From Lactobacillus colini (GTDB lineage: Bacteria > Bacillota > Bacilli > Lactobacillales > Lactobacillaceae), in assembly GCF_017874575.1 (NCBI RefSeq), contig NZ_JAGGLU010000002.1:124001-188000 (forward strand): DNA of 64,000 nt, written 5' to 3'. The notes beneath the pieces were generated by a model that worked only from the letters and a program-made list of their open reading frames with translations, searched no databases and was not told where the DNA came from. Positions within the stretch are counted from its first letter, which is position 1; every line of letters begins with the position of its first letter. Below are positions 8,037 to 16,070 of the stretch, one piece after another. The position numbers and the translations under genes were made by a program.

Positions 8037-8243
8037 TTGTTTACAATGGTTTTAGGCGCCATTTTGGCGACTACTACCATTTTCTGGGCATTAACCCTGA
8101 TGGCCAAGGCTCAAATTGTTGCCATGCGCTATCTCTCTGTAGCCTTTCTTGCTACAGTAGGTTTTGCCAAGTTAGTGTGGCGATATTTTCGCAGTTTCCT
8201 TACGAAAGTGCGTAACTCGCTAGCCAAAAAGAAGACAAAATAA
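8037..8243 (+). CDS. 68-residue hydrophobic/basic small protein, candidate type I toxin, copy 1
   Basis: A small protein with a hydrophobic segment at residues 1-22 (MVLGAILATTTIFWALTL), a second one at about 28-48, and a strongly basic tail (KVRNSLAKKKTK). It starts at TTG 8037, nine bases after AGGAGG; no in-frame ATG lies closer with an SD. The membrane segment plus cationic tail resembles type I toxins and some bacteriocin-like peptides, but no known family was recognised. The gene is embedded in a structured message with a convergent antisense RNA. A frame-shifted open stretch over the same bases exists only in this copy and is ignored. Confidence 0.75.
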   Translation: MFTMVLGAILATTTIFWALTLMAKAQIVAMRYLSVAFLATVGFAKLVWRYFRSFLTKVRNSLAKKKTK

Positions 8244-8291
8244 AAACGCTTTGACTTTTTGACGATGGTTTAAAGCGTTTTTCGTTTTTTT
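8243..8291. terminator. first (bidirectional) terminator, unit 1
   Basis: AAAACGCTTT pairs with AAAGCGTTTT around a 19-base loop; T runs follow on the plus strand and a T-rich tract on the minus strand. Some read-through must occur if the message is to include the 3' arm. Confidence 0.75.
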
Positions 8292-8326
8292 ATCAGTGTC
8301 ACCGCATTTAACGGTCTGGTCGAAAG

Positions 8327-8350
8327 AAGCACTTGTCAGAGTGCTTTTTT
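8327..8350 (+). terminator. second terminator, unit 1
   Basis: AAGCACT and AGTGCTT form the stem, followed by TTTTTTC. It lies directly after the 3' complementary arm and would define the full-length message of about 410 nt. Confidence 0.75.
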
Positions 8351-8436
8351 CTTTACTCTTATTTTATTATATAAAGTATGTTCTGTAAAGATTATAAGTT
8401 AATCGTATTATCACAAATACTTTTTTTGAGAAGCTT

Positions 8437-8445
8437 TGCTATAAT
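8437..8445 (+). promoter_or_regulatory. extended -10 promoter, repeat unit 2
   Basis: TGCTATAAT lies 7 bases before the 5' arm GACCAGA (8452-8458). The second arm segment GCGGTGACAC is at 8470-8479. Confidence 0.75.
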
Positions 8446-8505
8446 TAACTAGACCAGAAAAAGTTATTAGCGGTGACACTTCTATTTAGAAAGGAGTGAG
8501 TGCTT

Positions 8506-8535
8506 ATGTTCTCACTTAAGCACAGAAATCCATAA
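8506..8535 (+). CDS. nine-codon leader peptide, unit 2
   Basis: Identical in sequence to the unit 1 leader (MFSLKHRNP), with the same SD, start-codon hairpin and distance (17 bases) to the TTG of the main ORF. Confidence 0.6.
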   Translation: MFSLKHRNP

Positions 8536-8552
8536 ATAGGAGGTGTCGTGTT

Positions 8553-8759
8553 TTGTTTACAATGGTTTTAGGCGCTATTTTGGCGACTACTACCATTTTC
8601 TGGGCATTAACCTTGATGGCCAAGGCTCAAATTGTAGCTATGCGCTATCTATCTGTAGCCTTTCTTGCTACAGTAGGTTTTGCCAAGTTAGTGTGGCGAT
8701 ATTTTCGTAGTTTCTTTATGAAAGTGCGTAACTCGCTAGCTAAAAAGAAGACAAAATAA
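8553..8759 (+). CDS. 68-residue hydrophobic/basic small protein, candidate type I toxin, copy 2
   Basis: Differs from copy 1 at two residues only (SFLTK to SFFMK), whereas several other nucleotide changes in the reading frame are silent (for example GCC to GCT, CTG to TTG, GTT to GTA). That pattern supports a translated, selected ORF. It has the same TTG start at 8553 with AGGAGG nine bases ahead, two hydrophobic segments and a basic tail. Confidence 0.75.
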   Translation: MFTMVLGAILATTTIFWALTLMAKAQIVAMRYLSVAFLATVGFAKLVWRYFRSFFMKVRNSLAKKKTK

Positions 8760-8798
8760 AAACGCTTTAACTTTTTGACAGAATGAGAAGCGTTTTTT
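8758..8798. terminator. first (bidirectional) terminator, unit 2
   Basis: AAAAACGCTT pairs with GAAGCGTTTTT. The loop differs from unit 1 while the stem is kept. Confidence 0.75.
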
Positions 8799-8840
8799 AA
8801 CTTTTCTATGTGTTGCCGCATTTAACGGTCTGGTTGAAAG

Positions 8841-8864
8841 AAGCACTTGTCAGAGTGCTTTTTT
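8841..8864 (+). terminator. second terminator, unit 2
   Basis: AAGCACT/AGTGCTT stem plus T run, as in unit 1. Confidence 0.75.
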
Positions 8865-8949
8865 CTTTACTCTTATTTTATTATATAAAGTATGTTCTGT
8901 AAAGATTATAAGTTAATCGCATTATCACAAATACTTTTTTGAGAAGCTT

Positions 8950-8958
8950 TGCTATAAT
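8950..8958 (+). promoter_or_regulatory. extended -10 promoter, repeat unit 3
   Basis: TGCTATAAT precedes the 5' arm GACCAGA (8965-8971); GCGGTGACAC lies at 8988-8997. Unit 3 has about eight extra bases between the two arm segments. Confidence 0.75.
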
Positions 8959-9023
8959 TAACTGGACCAGAAAAAGTTAATTTAATAGCGGTGACACTTC
9001 TATTTAGAAGGGAGTGAGTGCTT

Positions 9024-9053
9024 ATGTTTTTACTTAAGCACAGAAATCCATAA
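9024..9053 (+). CDS. nine-codon leader peptide, unit 3
   Basis: Encodes MFLLKHRNP, one substitution from the other copies. The GTGCTTA/TAAGCAC hairpin over the start is intact although the loop has changed. Confidence 0.6.
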   Translation: MFLLKHRNP

Positions 9054-9070
9054 GTAGGAGGTGTCTGACT

Positions 9071-9277
9071 TTGTTTACAATGGTTTTAGGCGCTATTTTG
9101 GCGACTACTACCATTTTCTGGGCATTAACCTTGATGGTCGAAGCTCAAATTGTAGCTATGCGCTATCTCTCTGTAGCCCTTCTTGCTACAGTAGGTTTTG
9201 CCAAGTTAGTGTGGCGATATTTACATAGTTTCATTATGAAAGTACGTAACTCGCTAGCTAAAAAGAGGACAAAATAA
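9071..9277 (+). CDS. 68-residue hydrophobic/basic small protein, candidate type I toxin, copy 3
   Basis: The most diverged copy: LMVEAQ for LMAKAQ, VALLATV for VAFLATV, YLHSFIMK for YFRSFLTK and KKRTK for KKKTK. Length, TTG start (9071), SD, hydrophobic segments and cationic tail are retained. The changes are conservative except Lys-to-Glu (KAQ to EAQ) between the hydrophobic segments. Confidence 0.75.
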   Translation: MFTMVLGAILATTTIFWALTLMVEAQIVAMRYLSVALLATVGFAKLVWRYLHSFIMKVRNSLAKKRTK

Positions 9278-9317
9278 AAACGCTTTTTAACTTTTCTACA
9301 TAATACAAAGCGTTTTT
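9276..9317. terminator. first (bidirectional) terminator, unit 3
   Basis: AAAAACGCTTT pairs with AAAGCGTTTTT; again a different loop with the same stem. Confidence 0.75.
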
Positions 9318-9361
9318 ATAATTTGCTATTGTGTTGCCGCGTTTAACGGTCTGGTTGAAAG

Positions 9362-9386
9362 AAGCACTTTGCAGAGTGCTTTTTTC
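9362..9386 (+). terminator. second terminator, unit 3
   Basis: AAGCACT/AGTGCTT stem with a slightly altered loop, followed by a T run. Confidence 0.75.
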
Positions 9387-9461
9387 TTTACTTTCATTTT
9401 ATTATATAAAGTATGTTCTGTAAAGATTACGAGCTTATTATAAATTATTAAAAATACTTTC

Positions 9462-10685
9462 CTAAAAGGCAGAGTGAATAGGTTCTATTAATTTATCAGC
9501 ATTTTCTTCCATGTATTTGCGCCTTTTTCCAAATAACATAAGTATTGTAAATAAAATCGAAATACCAATTATAATGATTTCTAAAACAATCGGCGAGATG
9601 CCATAGCCATAGAAATTACCCGCTGTTCCCGTACTTAGTGGCGTATGGGCAAACAAGATGTAATCATTTAAGAAGTGTAATAACATAGGCAACCAAATTT
9701 GACCTGTATATAAATACAGAACTGCCATCATGCCACCAAACCCTAATGATCCTGCAACTTGATAGTTTGTTTCTACAAAGCTTTGTTGATGTGTAACAAT
9801 GTTGCCGTAATGCACCAGTGCAAAAATAGTTGCACTAATTAAGACAGCTAATTCTAAACGAAAGCGACCTTTTAGACCTTTCAGTACAATTACTAAGTTC
9901 ACATAACGCATAGTTTCTTCAAAAACTGCTGCAAATATCGGCATCAGTACAACCGCCAATGATGATAATCCTTCGACAGACTGGCTCGGGTCAAGAATAC
10001 TAAAATCAAACTTCCAAAATGCCTCTAACGGTGTATCTATGGTATCACGAAAAGTATCAACCAAGATATACCATGTAAATGCGATAATTAAAATTATTAG
10101 AACACTTAATTGAAAATTCTTACTATTCTTTGGGATAAAGTTGATTCTGTATCTAATGTTCCAAACTTTCATTAAAAAATACGATGTCACTAACATTGCA
10201 AAAGCTAAATCTAGACCGGATTTAATTACTGTAGTCATGATGCTATGGGCTTGTGGCGCCATTCCACCATTAAAAAGCATCCCTTCGCAAATAGCCAAAA
10301 CACTAACTAAACGATAAATCCAATTATTTAGTTTGCCGTAATTTTGTAAAATATTTGGAATTAAAGTTACAGAAAGCACCAAAAAATAGATAACTTGAAA
10401 ACCTATCCTAAAATTAGGTAACACTTCACATAATTTGGAAAAGAATGATCCACATAACATTAGTAAAATATATGGAAGAACTATGACGCTTAATGCTGAG
10501 GTAATTATACTACTTAGCTTTCCCCTGATGTTACTCGTAATTAGAAAAGCCGCTAATAATATTATTATTGCGCCATAAATATACACTCCAACCTGCTTAT
10601 GCATATTCATCGGATTCAATAGTTCATAGATTGCCCAAATCAGATTAAAAAATATCTGGATATTTAATAATTGTTTATGCTTCAT
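9462..10685 (-). CDS. CPBP family intramembrane metalloprotease
   Basis: A 407-residue polytopic membrane protein with about ten hydrophobic segments. The C-terminal CPBP/Abi domain has all motifs: EExxxR (Glu256, Glu257, Arg260), FALVH with His292, and LLHFLND with His337 and Asn340. CPBP proteins are putative intramembrane glutamic/metal proteases; in lactic acid bacteria several act in bacteriocin immunity or peptide processing. It ends about 30 bases from the third repeat unit, on the opposite strand, so a link with the small hydrophobic proteins is possible but only inferred. The N-terminal half (residues 1-180) is extra membrane sequence of unknown role. Confidence 0.88.
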   Translation of the reverse strand: MKHKQLLNIQIFFNLIWAIYELLNPMNMHKQVGVYIYGAIIILLAAFLITSNIRGKLSSIITSALSVIVLPYILLMLCGSFFSKLCEVLPNFRIGFQVIYFLVLSVTLIPNILQNYGKLNNWIYRLVSVLAICEGMLFNGGMAPQAHSIMTTVIKSGLDLAFAMLVTSYFLMKVWNIRYRINFIPKNSKNFQLSVLIILIIAFTWYILVDTFRDTIDTPLEAFWKFDFSILDPSQSVEGLSSLAVVLMPIFAAVFEETMRYVNLVIVLKGLKGRFRLELAVLISATIFALVHYGNIVTHQQSFVETNYQVAGSLGFGGMMAVLYLYTGQIWLPMLLHFLNDYILFAHTPLSTGTAGNFYGYGISPIVLEIIIIGISILFTILMLFGKRRKYMEENADKLIEPIHSAF

Positions 10686-10960
10686 AATGTTTTACCACTT
10701 ATGCTTGTATATCAGCATTATTATATTTACTTATGTACAATACTGAATAAATGTTACTATAGTTAAAAATAATGCCAATAAAAATATTTTTTATACTTCA
10801 ATATTAATAATTCTAATTTTTATTTAATAATATCATATTTAAGTTAGAAATAAAAATCTTCTGCAAAAACCTTGATAAATCAATAAATTAACAATTGCCA
10901 TAGACCAAAAATCCGATTAAAATATACGTGTAGTATAAATTTTAATACTCACATCACATC

Positions 10961-10997
10961 AAAAAAGCCTAGCAGCGAGTTGTTGCTAGGTTTTTTA
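10961..10997 (-). terminator. terminator overlapping the end of the vanZ-like gene
   Basis: CCTAGCA and TGCTAGG arms with T runs on both sides. The stop codon of the vanZ-like gene (TAG at 10969-10971) lies inside the hairpin. The 275 bases between this hairpin and the CPBP gene are AT-rich; nothing else was recognised there. Confidence 0.8.
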
Positions 10998-11541
10998 TTT
11001 TTCTAAAAAGCTTAAAAATCAATAATCCCAATAATCCCCCGAACGAATTCAAGACTAAATCATTTATATCAAATACTCGATTCCCCAAATAAAAGTAATT
11101 CATAATTAATTGGGTAACTTCAATTATCAACGAGCCAGAAAAGACTAGTAAGAAATTATTATGCCATTTAGCAAACTTAGAATTATAAATTGCTCCAAAC
11201 AATGACAAAGGAGCAAATAGCAGGACATTACCAATTAACTGTAGGGGTAGATAATTCTTCAATACGTCTAGCTTTAGATTGATAAATAATTGCTTGCCAA
11301 ATCCTAATTTATATATTTCTGATCCTTGACCAAATAAAGCTATTGGAAACAGCGTAACATCCACTAAAAGCCAAACATATATTAAGAATATTATCCAGAT
11401 CAACTCACGCTTTAGATGAATCTGCTTTCTAAATAATTGTTTGATTAGCGGTATTATTGCTAGTACTACAATTATTGGTGTTAAAATTAAGCCATTTAAT
11501 TCTATAGGTGCAATATACCATTTACTGTCAATTAATATCAT
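10969..11541 (-). CDS. VanZ-like family membrane protein
   Basis: A 190-residue membrane protein with five or so hydrophobic segments and the VanZ landmarks: IYVWLLVDVTLFP in the second helix, IGNVLLFAPLSLFG, then IEVTQL and VFDINDLVLNSFGGLLG. VanZ relatives include teicoplanin resistance proteins, but most have no known substrate, so no resistance is inferred. ATG at 11541 is 72 bases after the GntR gene on the same strand; transcription from it is possible. Confidence 0.85.
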   Translation of the reverse strand: MILIDSKWYIAPIELNGLILTPIIVVLAIIPLIKQLFRKQIHLKRELIWIIFLIYVWLLVDVTLFPIALFGQGSEIYKLGFGKQLFINLKLDVLKNYLPLQLIGNVLLFAPLSLFGAIYNSKFAKWHNNFLLVFSGSLIIEVTQLIMNYFYLGNRVFDINDLVLNSFGGLLGLLIFKLFRKIKNLATTRC

Positions 11542-11613
11542 TATTCCTCTCTTAAATTCTAAATAATATTATTCTACAGCAAAAAATAATCAATTTCCCT
11601 TAAAAATTTCTAC

Positions 11614-12321
11614 CTAAATTATTTCATCAGAACTTTGGTCAAAGAATTTGGAATTTTGATAATTATAAGTCAAAAACGATACATCAAATATCTTACCATT
11701 ACCCATATAATACAGATCATTGACTATCAATGCTGGATCTCCTGCTTTCAGCTCAAGTTTATTAGCTACACACTCATTCAGCTTTTCAACCCACATAAAC
11801 TTGTCAGAAAAGCGTATTTCTTCATTTAATCCTTCTGAGATATACTTAAACATTGATCCTTGAGCGATTTCTTTAGATATAAAGGGAACATACTTCTTTA
11901 AGTAATATGACTCCTCTAACACAAATGGCTTATCGTTGGTTTTTCTTAATCTTTTAAGACAGTAACATCTTAAATCTTCATCTTCAAAATACTTCTTAGC
12001 CTTCTCAGGTGGCTCATCTAATTCATCAATACTGATAACTTCAGTAGAGATATTGTCAACTACCCCTGTGAGTCCCCTATTAGTTAATAACGACATGTAG
12101 CCTTCTAAGTCAGCTGGCTCACGAACGAATATCCCCGAGCCTTGTATCTTATACACTGTCCCCTGCTTGGCTAAGAGCGCTAAAGCCTGTAATACTGTTG
12201 CTTTACTAACGCCAAATTCATCAACTAAATCTTTAATCTTAGGTAGCTTATCTCCTCTTTTAAGATTATTCTTTTTAATAGCTTGTCTAATTTTATCTGC
12301 TACTAATTGATACTTCTTCAT
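11614..12321 (-). CDS. GntR/HutC family regulator with UTRA domain
   Basis: A 235-residue regulator with a winged helix at residues 1-68 (LVDEFGVSKATVLQALALL; GSGIFV wing) and a UTRA ligand-binding domain after residue 90. It lies downstream of the EIIC gene in the same direction, separated by a terminator at 12343-12390, and probably regulates this second beta-glucoside locus. Candidate operators are the two related 18-bp palindromes in the divergent control region near 14316 and 14443. The SD is AGGAGGTGA before ATG at 12321. Confidence 0.9.
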   Translation of the reverse strand: MKKYQLVADKIRQAIKKNNLKRGDKLPKIKDLVDEFGVSKATVLQALALLAKQGTVYKIQGSGIFVREPADLEGYMSLLTNRGLTGVVDNISTEVISIDELDEPPEKAKKYFEDEDLRCYCLKRLRKTNDKPFVLEESYYLKKYVPFISKEIAQGSMFKYISEGLNEEIRFSDKFMWVEKLNECVANKLELKAGDPALIVNDLYYMGNGKIFDVSFLTYNYQNSKFFDQSSDEII

Positions 12322-12342
12322 AATTTTGCTTCACCTCCTAAT

Positions 12343-12390
12343 AAAAAAATCCCCTATAGTCTGAACTTACTAACTACAGAGGACTTTTTA
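12343..12390 (-). terminator. terminator between EIIC and the GntR gene
   Basis: On the minus strand AAAAGTCCTCTGTAGT pairs, with one bulge and wobbles, with ACTATAGGGGATTTTT, followed by a T run. Together with the short distance to the SD of the next gene it may act as an attenuator. Confidence 0.7.
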
Positions 12391-12418
12391 TTTATCTCCA
12401 GAATATTATTGCTAACTA

Positions 12419-13780
12419 TTAATTGTTAGCTGCTGCGTTTTTAGCGGTATCTTCTTGTTCTTGCTTCAATAACTTTCTATCGTAAGCTTTAATAAATGGA
12501 TACCAAATTACAAAGGCAACAATTGCACAAACAACAGAAAGCACTGCCCCCTGCCAACTAGTAGTAGCGGCTAAACCACCAAGTCCAATTGGTGTAGGCC
12601 ATGGTTGTTGAACAATGATCTTAGGTACAAGATTAGTTGCAATTGCAAAGTAGGCAACCATACTACTTGCCATTGGAGCAAGCAAGAATGGAAGGAATAG
12701 GTAAACATTATAAACAATTGGCAAACCAAATAGAATAGGTTCGTTAATGTTGAATAAGGCAGGAATGGCTTCAAGTTTACCCAATGACTTCAATTGAGCA
12801 GACTTAGCAGCAAAGGCCATCCATAGAGCCATACCTAAGGTGGCTCCAGACCCCCCCAGGAATACAAATGCGTTAGTAAATTCACCAGCAAATACGTGGT
12901 GTGCACCAGCTGCGTTAGCAGCTAAGTTAGATAAGGTAATTGCTTGGTAGAAACTTGAAATAATAGTAGCACCGTGAATACCGAACCACCATAATAAACC
13001 AATGAGGAAGAAGACGATAAGCACGCCCCACCAAGTACCAACAATGTTGGAAATGAATGAGAATGGGATGTACAATACTTCAAAAATATCAGTACCTAAA
13101 GCAATAAGAATAATATCTGCAATAGCAACAACTAAGGCAATCAAGAATCCAGGAATTAATGAACTAAATGAGTTAGATACACCAGCTGGAACTGAAGCAG
13201 GCATCGCAATCCGCCAATTATGCTTAATACAGAAGCGGTAGATCTGAACTGCAACCCAAGAAACAATAATTGCAGTAAAGATACCAGTTGCACCAATTCT
13301 AGTAATACCAGAAGTTGAAGTAGCGTAACCAGCAATAATGCCGTTCTTATTATCAACTAAGAAGTGAGCAATGCCACCCTTGAAGCTAAATTGAGCAACT
13401 GTGATGAATAAGCCCATGAATGCTAGGAATACAGCGTTCAATGGATCAAGGTTAAGCTTCTCTTCCTTCTTATAAATATCAGCATAACTATATGCAAATG
13501 TACCACCGAAGATCAAGGCGATGATACCCATTGTAGCGTTATAAATAGCTTGGTATACGTCGCTAAAACGACCTAAAGTGCTGTTATATAAATCAACGAA
13601 TCCTTTAGCAGTAATAACTTGCGTAATAACTGTAAGAATTAAGAATACAGATCCGATAATAGAAAATGAAATAATGGCATAACCAGCACTCATAATTGCA
13701 CGTACAAAGCGTGAACCAGAGAACTTACCAATCCACTTCATCATATTATCTTTAAATGATGGTTTAGCAGCATCAGACAT
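12419..13780 (-). CDS. PTS EIIC component, lactose/cellobiose family
   Basis: A 453-residue membrane permease with about ten hydrophobic segments. Family landmarks are FLGGSGATLGMALW and ALFNINEPILFGLPIVYN. No EIIA or EIIB gene is adjacent, so this permease must borrow the phosphotransfer subunits of another PTS, perhaps those encoded at 6385-7128. It is 22 bases downstream of a small membrane-protein gene and faces away from the GH1 gene at 14506, its likely metabolic partner. The SD is GAGGGGGA before ATG at 13780. Confidence 0.93.
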   Translation of the reverse strand: MSDAAKPSFKDNMMKWIGKFSGSRFVRAIMSAGYAIISFSIIGSVFLILTVITQVITAKGFVDLYNSTLGRFSDVYQAIYNATMGIIALIFGGTFAYSYADIYKKEEKLNLDPLNAVFLAFMGLFITVAQFSFKGGIAHFLVDNKNGIIAGYATSTSGITRIGATGIFTAIIVSWVAVQIYRFCIKHNWRIAMPASVPAGVSNSFSSLIPGFLIALVVAIADIILIALGTDIFEVLYIPFSFISNIVGTWWGVLIVFFLIGLLWWFGIHGATIISSFYQAITLSNLAANAAGAHHVFAGEFTNAFVFLGGSGATLGMALWMAFAAKSAQLKSLGKLEAIPALFNINEPILFGLPIVYNVYLFLPFLLAPMASSMVAYFAIATNLVPKIIVQQPWPTPIGLGGLAATTSWQGAVLSVVCAIVAFVIWYPFIKAYDRKLLKQEQEDTAKNAAANN

Positions 13781-13801
13781 AATATAATCCCCCTCTATAT
13801 G

Positions 13802-14296
13802 TTATTGTCTGTTATTCTCAAAAGTTTTAATTGCATGGAGATATCTATCCCTACCACTTTGAATGTTGCTAATTCGCTTCAAAATTATCAGGCATCCCCC
13901 AATACCTAATAACAAAATAGTAAAGATAATATTCGCTACATCATTGGTTGTCATAAATGGAAAGATTGCCTTCCCTACTGGTGTATAACAAGCTATCGCA
14001 AAAATCACATTCATAACTAGCTGCAATACATAAAAGAACTTCGTGTACCTCATATCAGTACTCTTAGTATGCCACTTAGAAAGTTGTTCTACGATTGCCA
14101 TTGCTATGGAGACCATCATCACTAAGGCAATTACTGATGCTAGAATATCCTTATAACATAGGGCAAAAATCAACCAAAACAAGTTCACAAATGTATATGC
14201 GGCCGAGAAGTATCTAATCATCATGTATCGACTAAAATACATTGATCTGACACTCATTTCATGTTTTTTTGCTTCAATACTTTGGTCTTTGTTCAT
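13802..14296 (-). CDS. uncharacterised membrane protein in a PTS locus
   Basis: A 164-residue protein not recognised as a known family. It has a charged N-terminus (about 30 residues) and four hydrophobic segments near residues 30-48, 53-72, 88-108 and 115-138, then a basic C-terminal tail (KRISNIQSGRDRYLHAIK). It is the first gene of the operon with EIIC and shares its control region with the divergent GH1 gene, so it probably serves beta-glucoside uptake or its control. No phosphorylation or catalytic motif is visible. Confidence 0.75.
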   Translation of the reverse strand: MNKDQSIEAKKHEMSVRSMYFSRYMMIRYFSAAYTFVNLFWLIFALCYKDILASVIALVMMVSIAMAIVEQLSKWHTKSTDMRYTKFFYVLQLVMNVIFAIACYTPVGKAIFPFMTTNDVANIIFTILLLGIGGCLIILKRISNIQSGRDRYLHAIKTFENNRQ

Positions 14297-14315
14297 AATT
14301 GTTTCTGTCCTTTAT

Positions 14316-14333
14316 AATTCTTCCTGAACAATT
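14316..14333. promoter_or_regulatory. candidate GntR operator 1
   Basis: AATTCTTCCTGAACAATT matches 16 of 18 bases of the reverse complement of operator 2. It lies 20 bases upstream of the start codon of the minus-strand operon. Confidence 0.55.
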
Positions 14334-14365
14334 TCTTTTGATAACACATATATAATCTCACTAAT

Positions 14366-14379
14366 TGAAAGCCTTTTCA
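14366..14379 (-). promoter_or_regulatory. cre-like site for the minus-strand PTS operon
   Basis: TGAAAAGGCTTTCA on the minus strand matches the cre consensus except at one base of the central CG. It lies 70 bases upstream of the small membrane-protein gene. Confidence 0.55.
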
Positions 14380-14430
14380 ACAACTAATTGATATATATTT
14401 TATTTTTTAAAATATATATTTTTGCAAGAC

Positions 14431-15954
<1,524 letters not shown>

Positions 15955-16000
15955 TAATTTAGTTAAACAAAACAAACAATAATAATTTCTCAATGCATGC

Positions 16001-16031
16001 AAAAAAGACTTGGTTTTCCAAGTCCTTTTTT
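16001..16031. terminator. bidirectional terminator between GH1 and sucrose phosphorylase genes
   Basis: GACTTGG and CCAAGTC arms are flanked by A6 and T6 runs, so it serves both convergent genes. Confidence 0.85.
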
Positions 16032-16070
16032 ATTGCAATATTTATTTTTTAGGGGGGGAAAAATAAAGTA

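Larger units (their letters stand above)
8238..8354 (-). ncRNA. candidate antisense RNA (antitoxin), unit 1
   Basis: On the minus strand TTTACA (8389-8384), exactly 17 bases and TAAAAT (8366-8361) form a near-consensus promoter. A transcript from about 8354 would start with the hairpin at 8327-8346, run antisense to the 3' arm and end at the bidirectional hairpin at 8243-8280 with a U-rich tail, giving about 115 nt. The promoter is conserved with the same spacing in all three units. Confidence 0.6.
8754..8868 (-). ncRNA. candidate antisense RNA (antitoxin), unit 2
   Basis: Minus-strand promoter TTTACA (8903-8898), 17 bases, TAAAAT (8880-8875). The transcript would cover the second hairpin (8841-8860), the 3' arm (8810-8835) and stop at the hairpin at 8758-8798. 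Confidence 0.6.
9272..9389 (-). ncRNA. candidate antisense RNA (antitoxin), unit 3
   Basis: Minus-strand promoter TTTACA (9424-9419), 17 bases, TAAAAT (9401-9396). The transcript would cover the second hairpin (9362-9380), the 3' arm (9331-9356) and end at the hairpin at 9276-9317. Confidence 0.6.
7921..9432 (+). repeat. three tandem ~515-bp units (candidate type I toxin-antitoxin array)
   Basis: Units begin near 7921, 8436 and 8949, with a period of about 513-518 bases. Every unit carries the same parts in order: an extended -10 (TGnTATAAT), a 5' arm, a leader ORF of nine codons, a 68-codon ORF starting at TTG, a first hairpin terminator, a 3' arm complementary to the 5' arm, a second hairpin terminator, and a minus-strand promoter pointing back into the unit. 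Copies differ by scattered substitutions, mostly synonymous in the ORF, and by changed terminator loops with conserved stems. The array arose by tandem duplication. Confidence 0.95.

Noticed and set aside
8027-8215. Second overlapping ORF (62 codons) in unit 1 from a GTG inside the Shine-Dalgarno region
   Set aside because: It is interrupted in units 2 and 3, has no ribosome site of its own and lies in a different frame from the conserved ORF.
7921-9432. CRISPR array or insertion sequence as explanation of the tandem repeats
   Set aside because: The units are ~515 bp with coding and promoter content, there are no spacer-repeat pattern, transposase or terminal target duplications.
10686-10960. 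Possible small gene or RNA in the CPBP-vanZ gap
   Set aside because: Only AT-rich sequence without SD-linked ORF, promoter pair or stable hairpin apart from the terminator.
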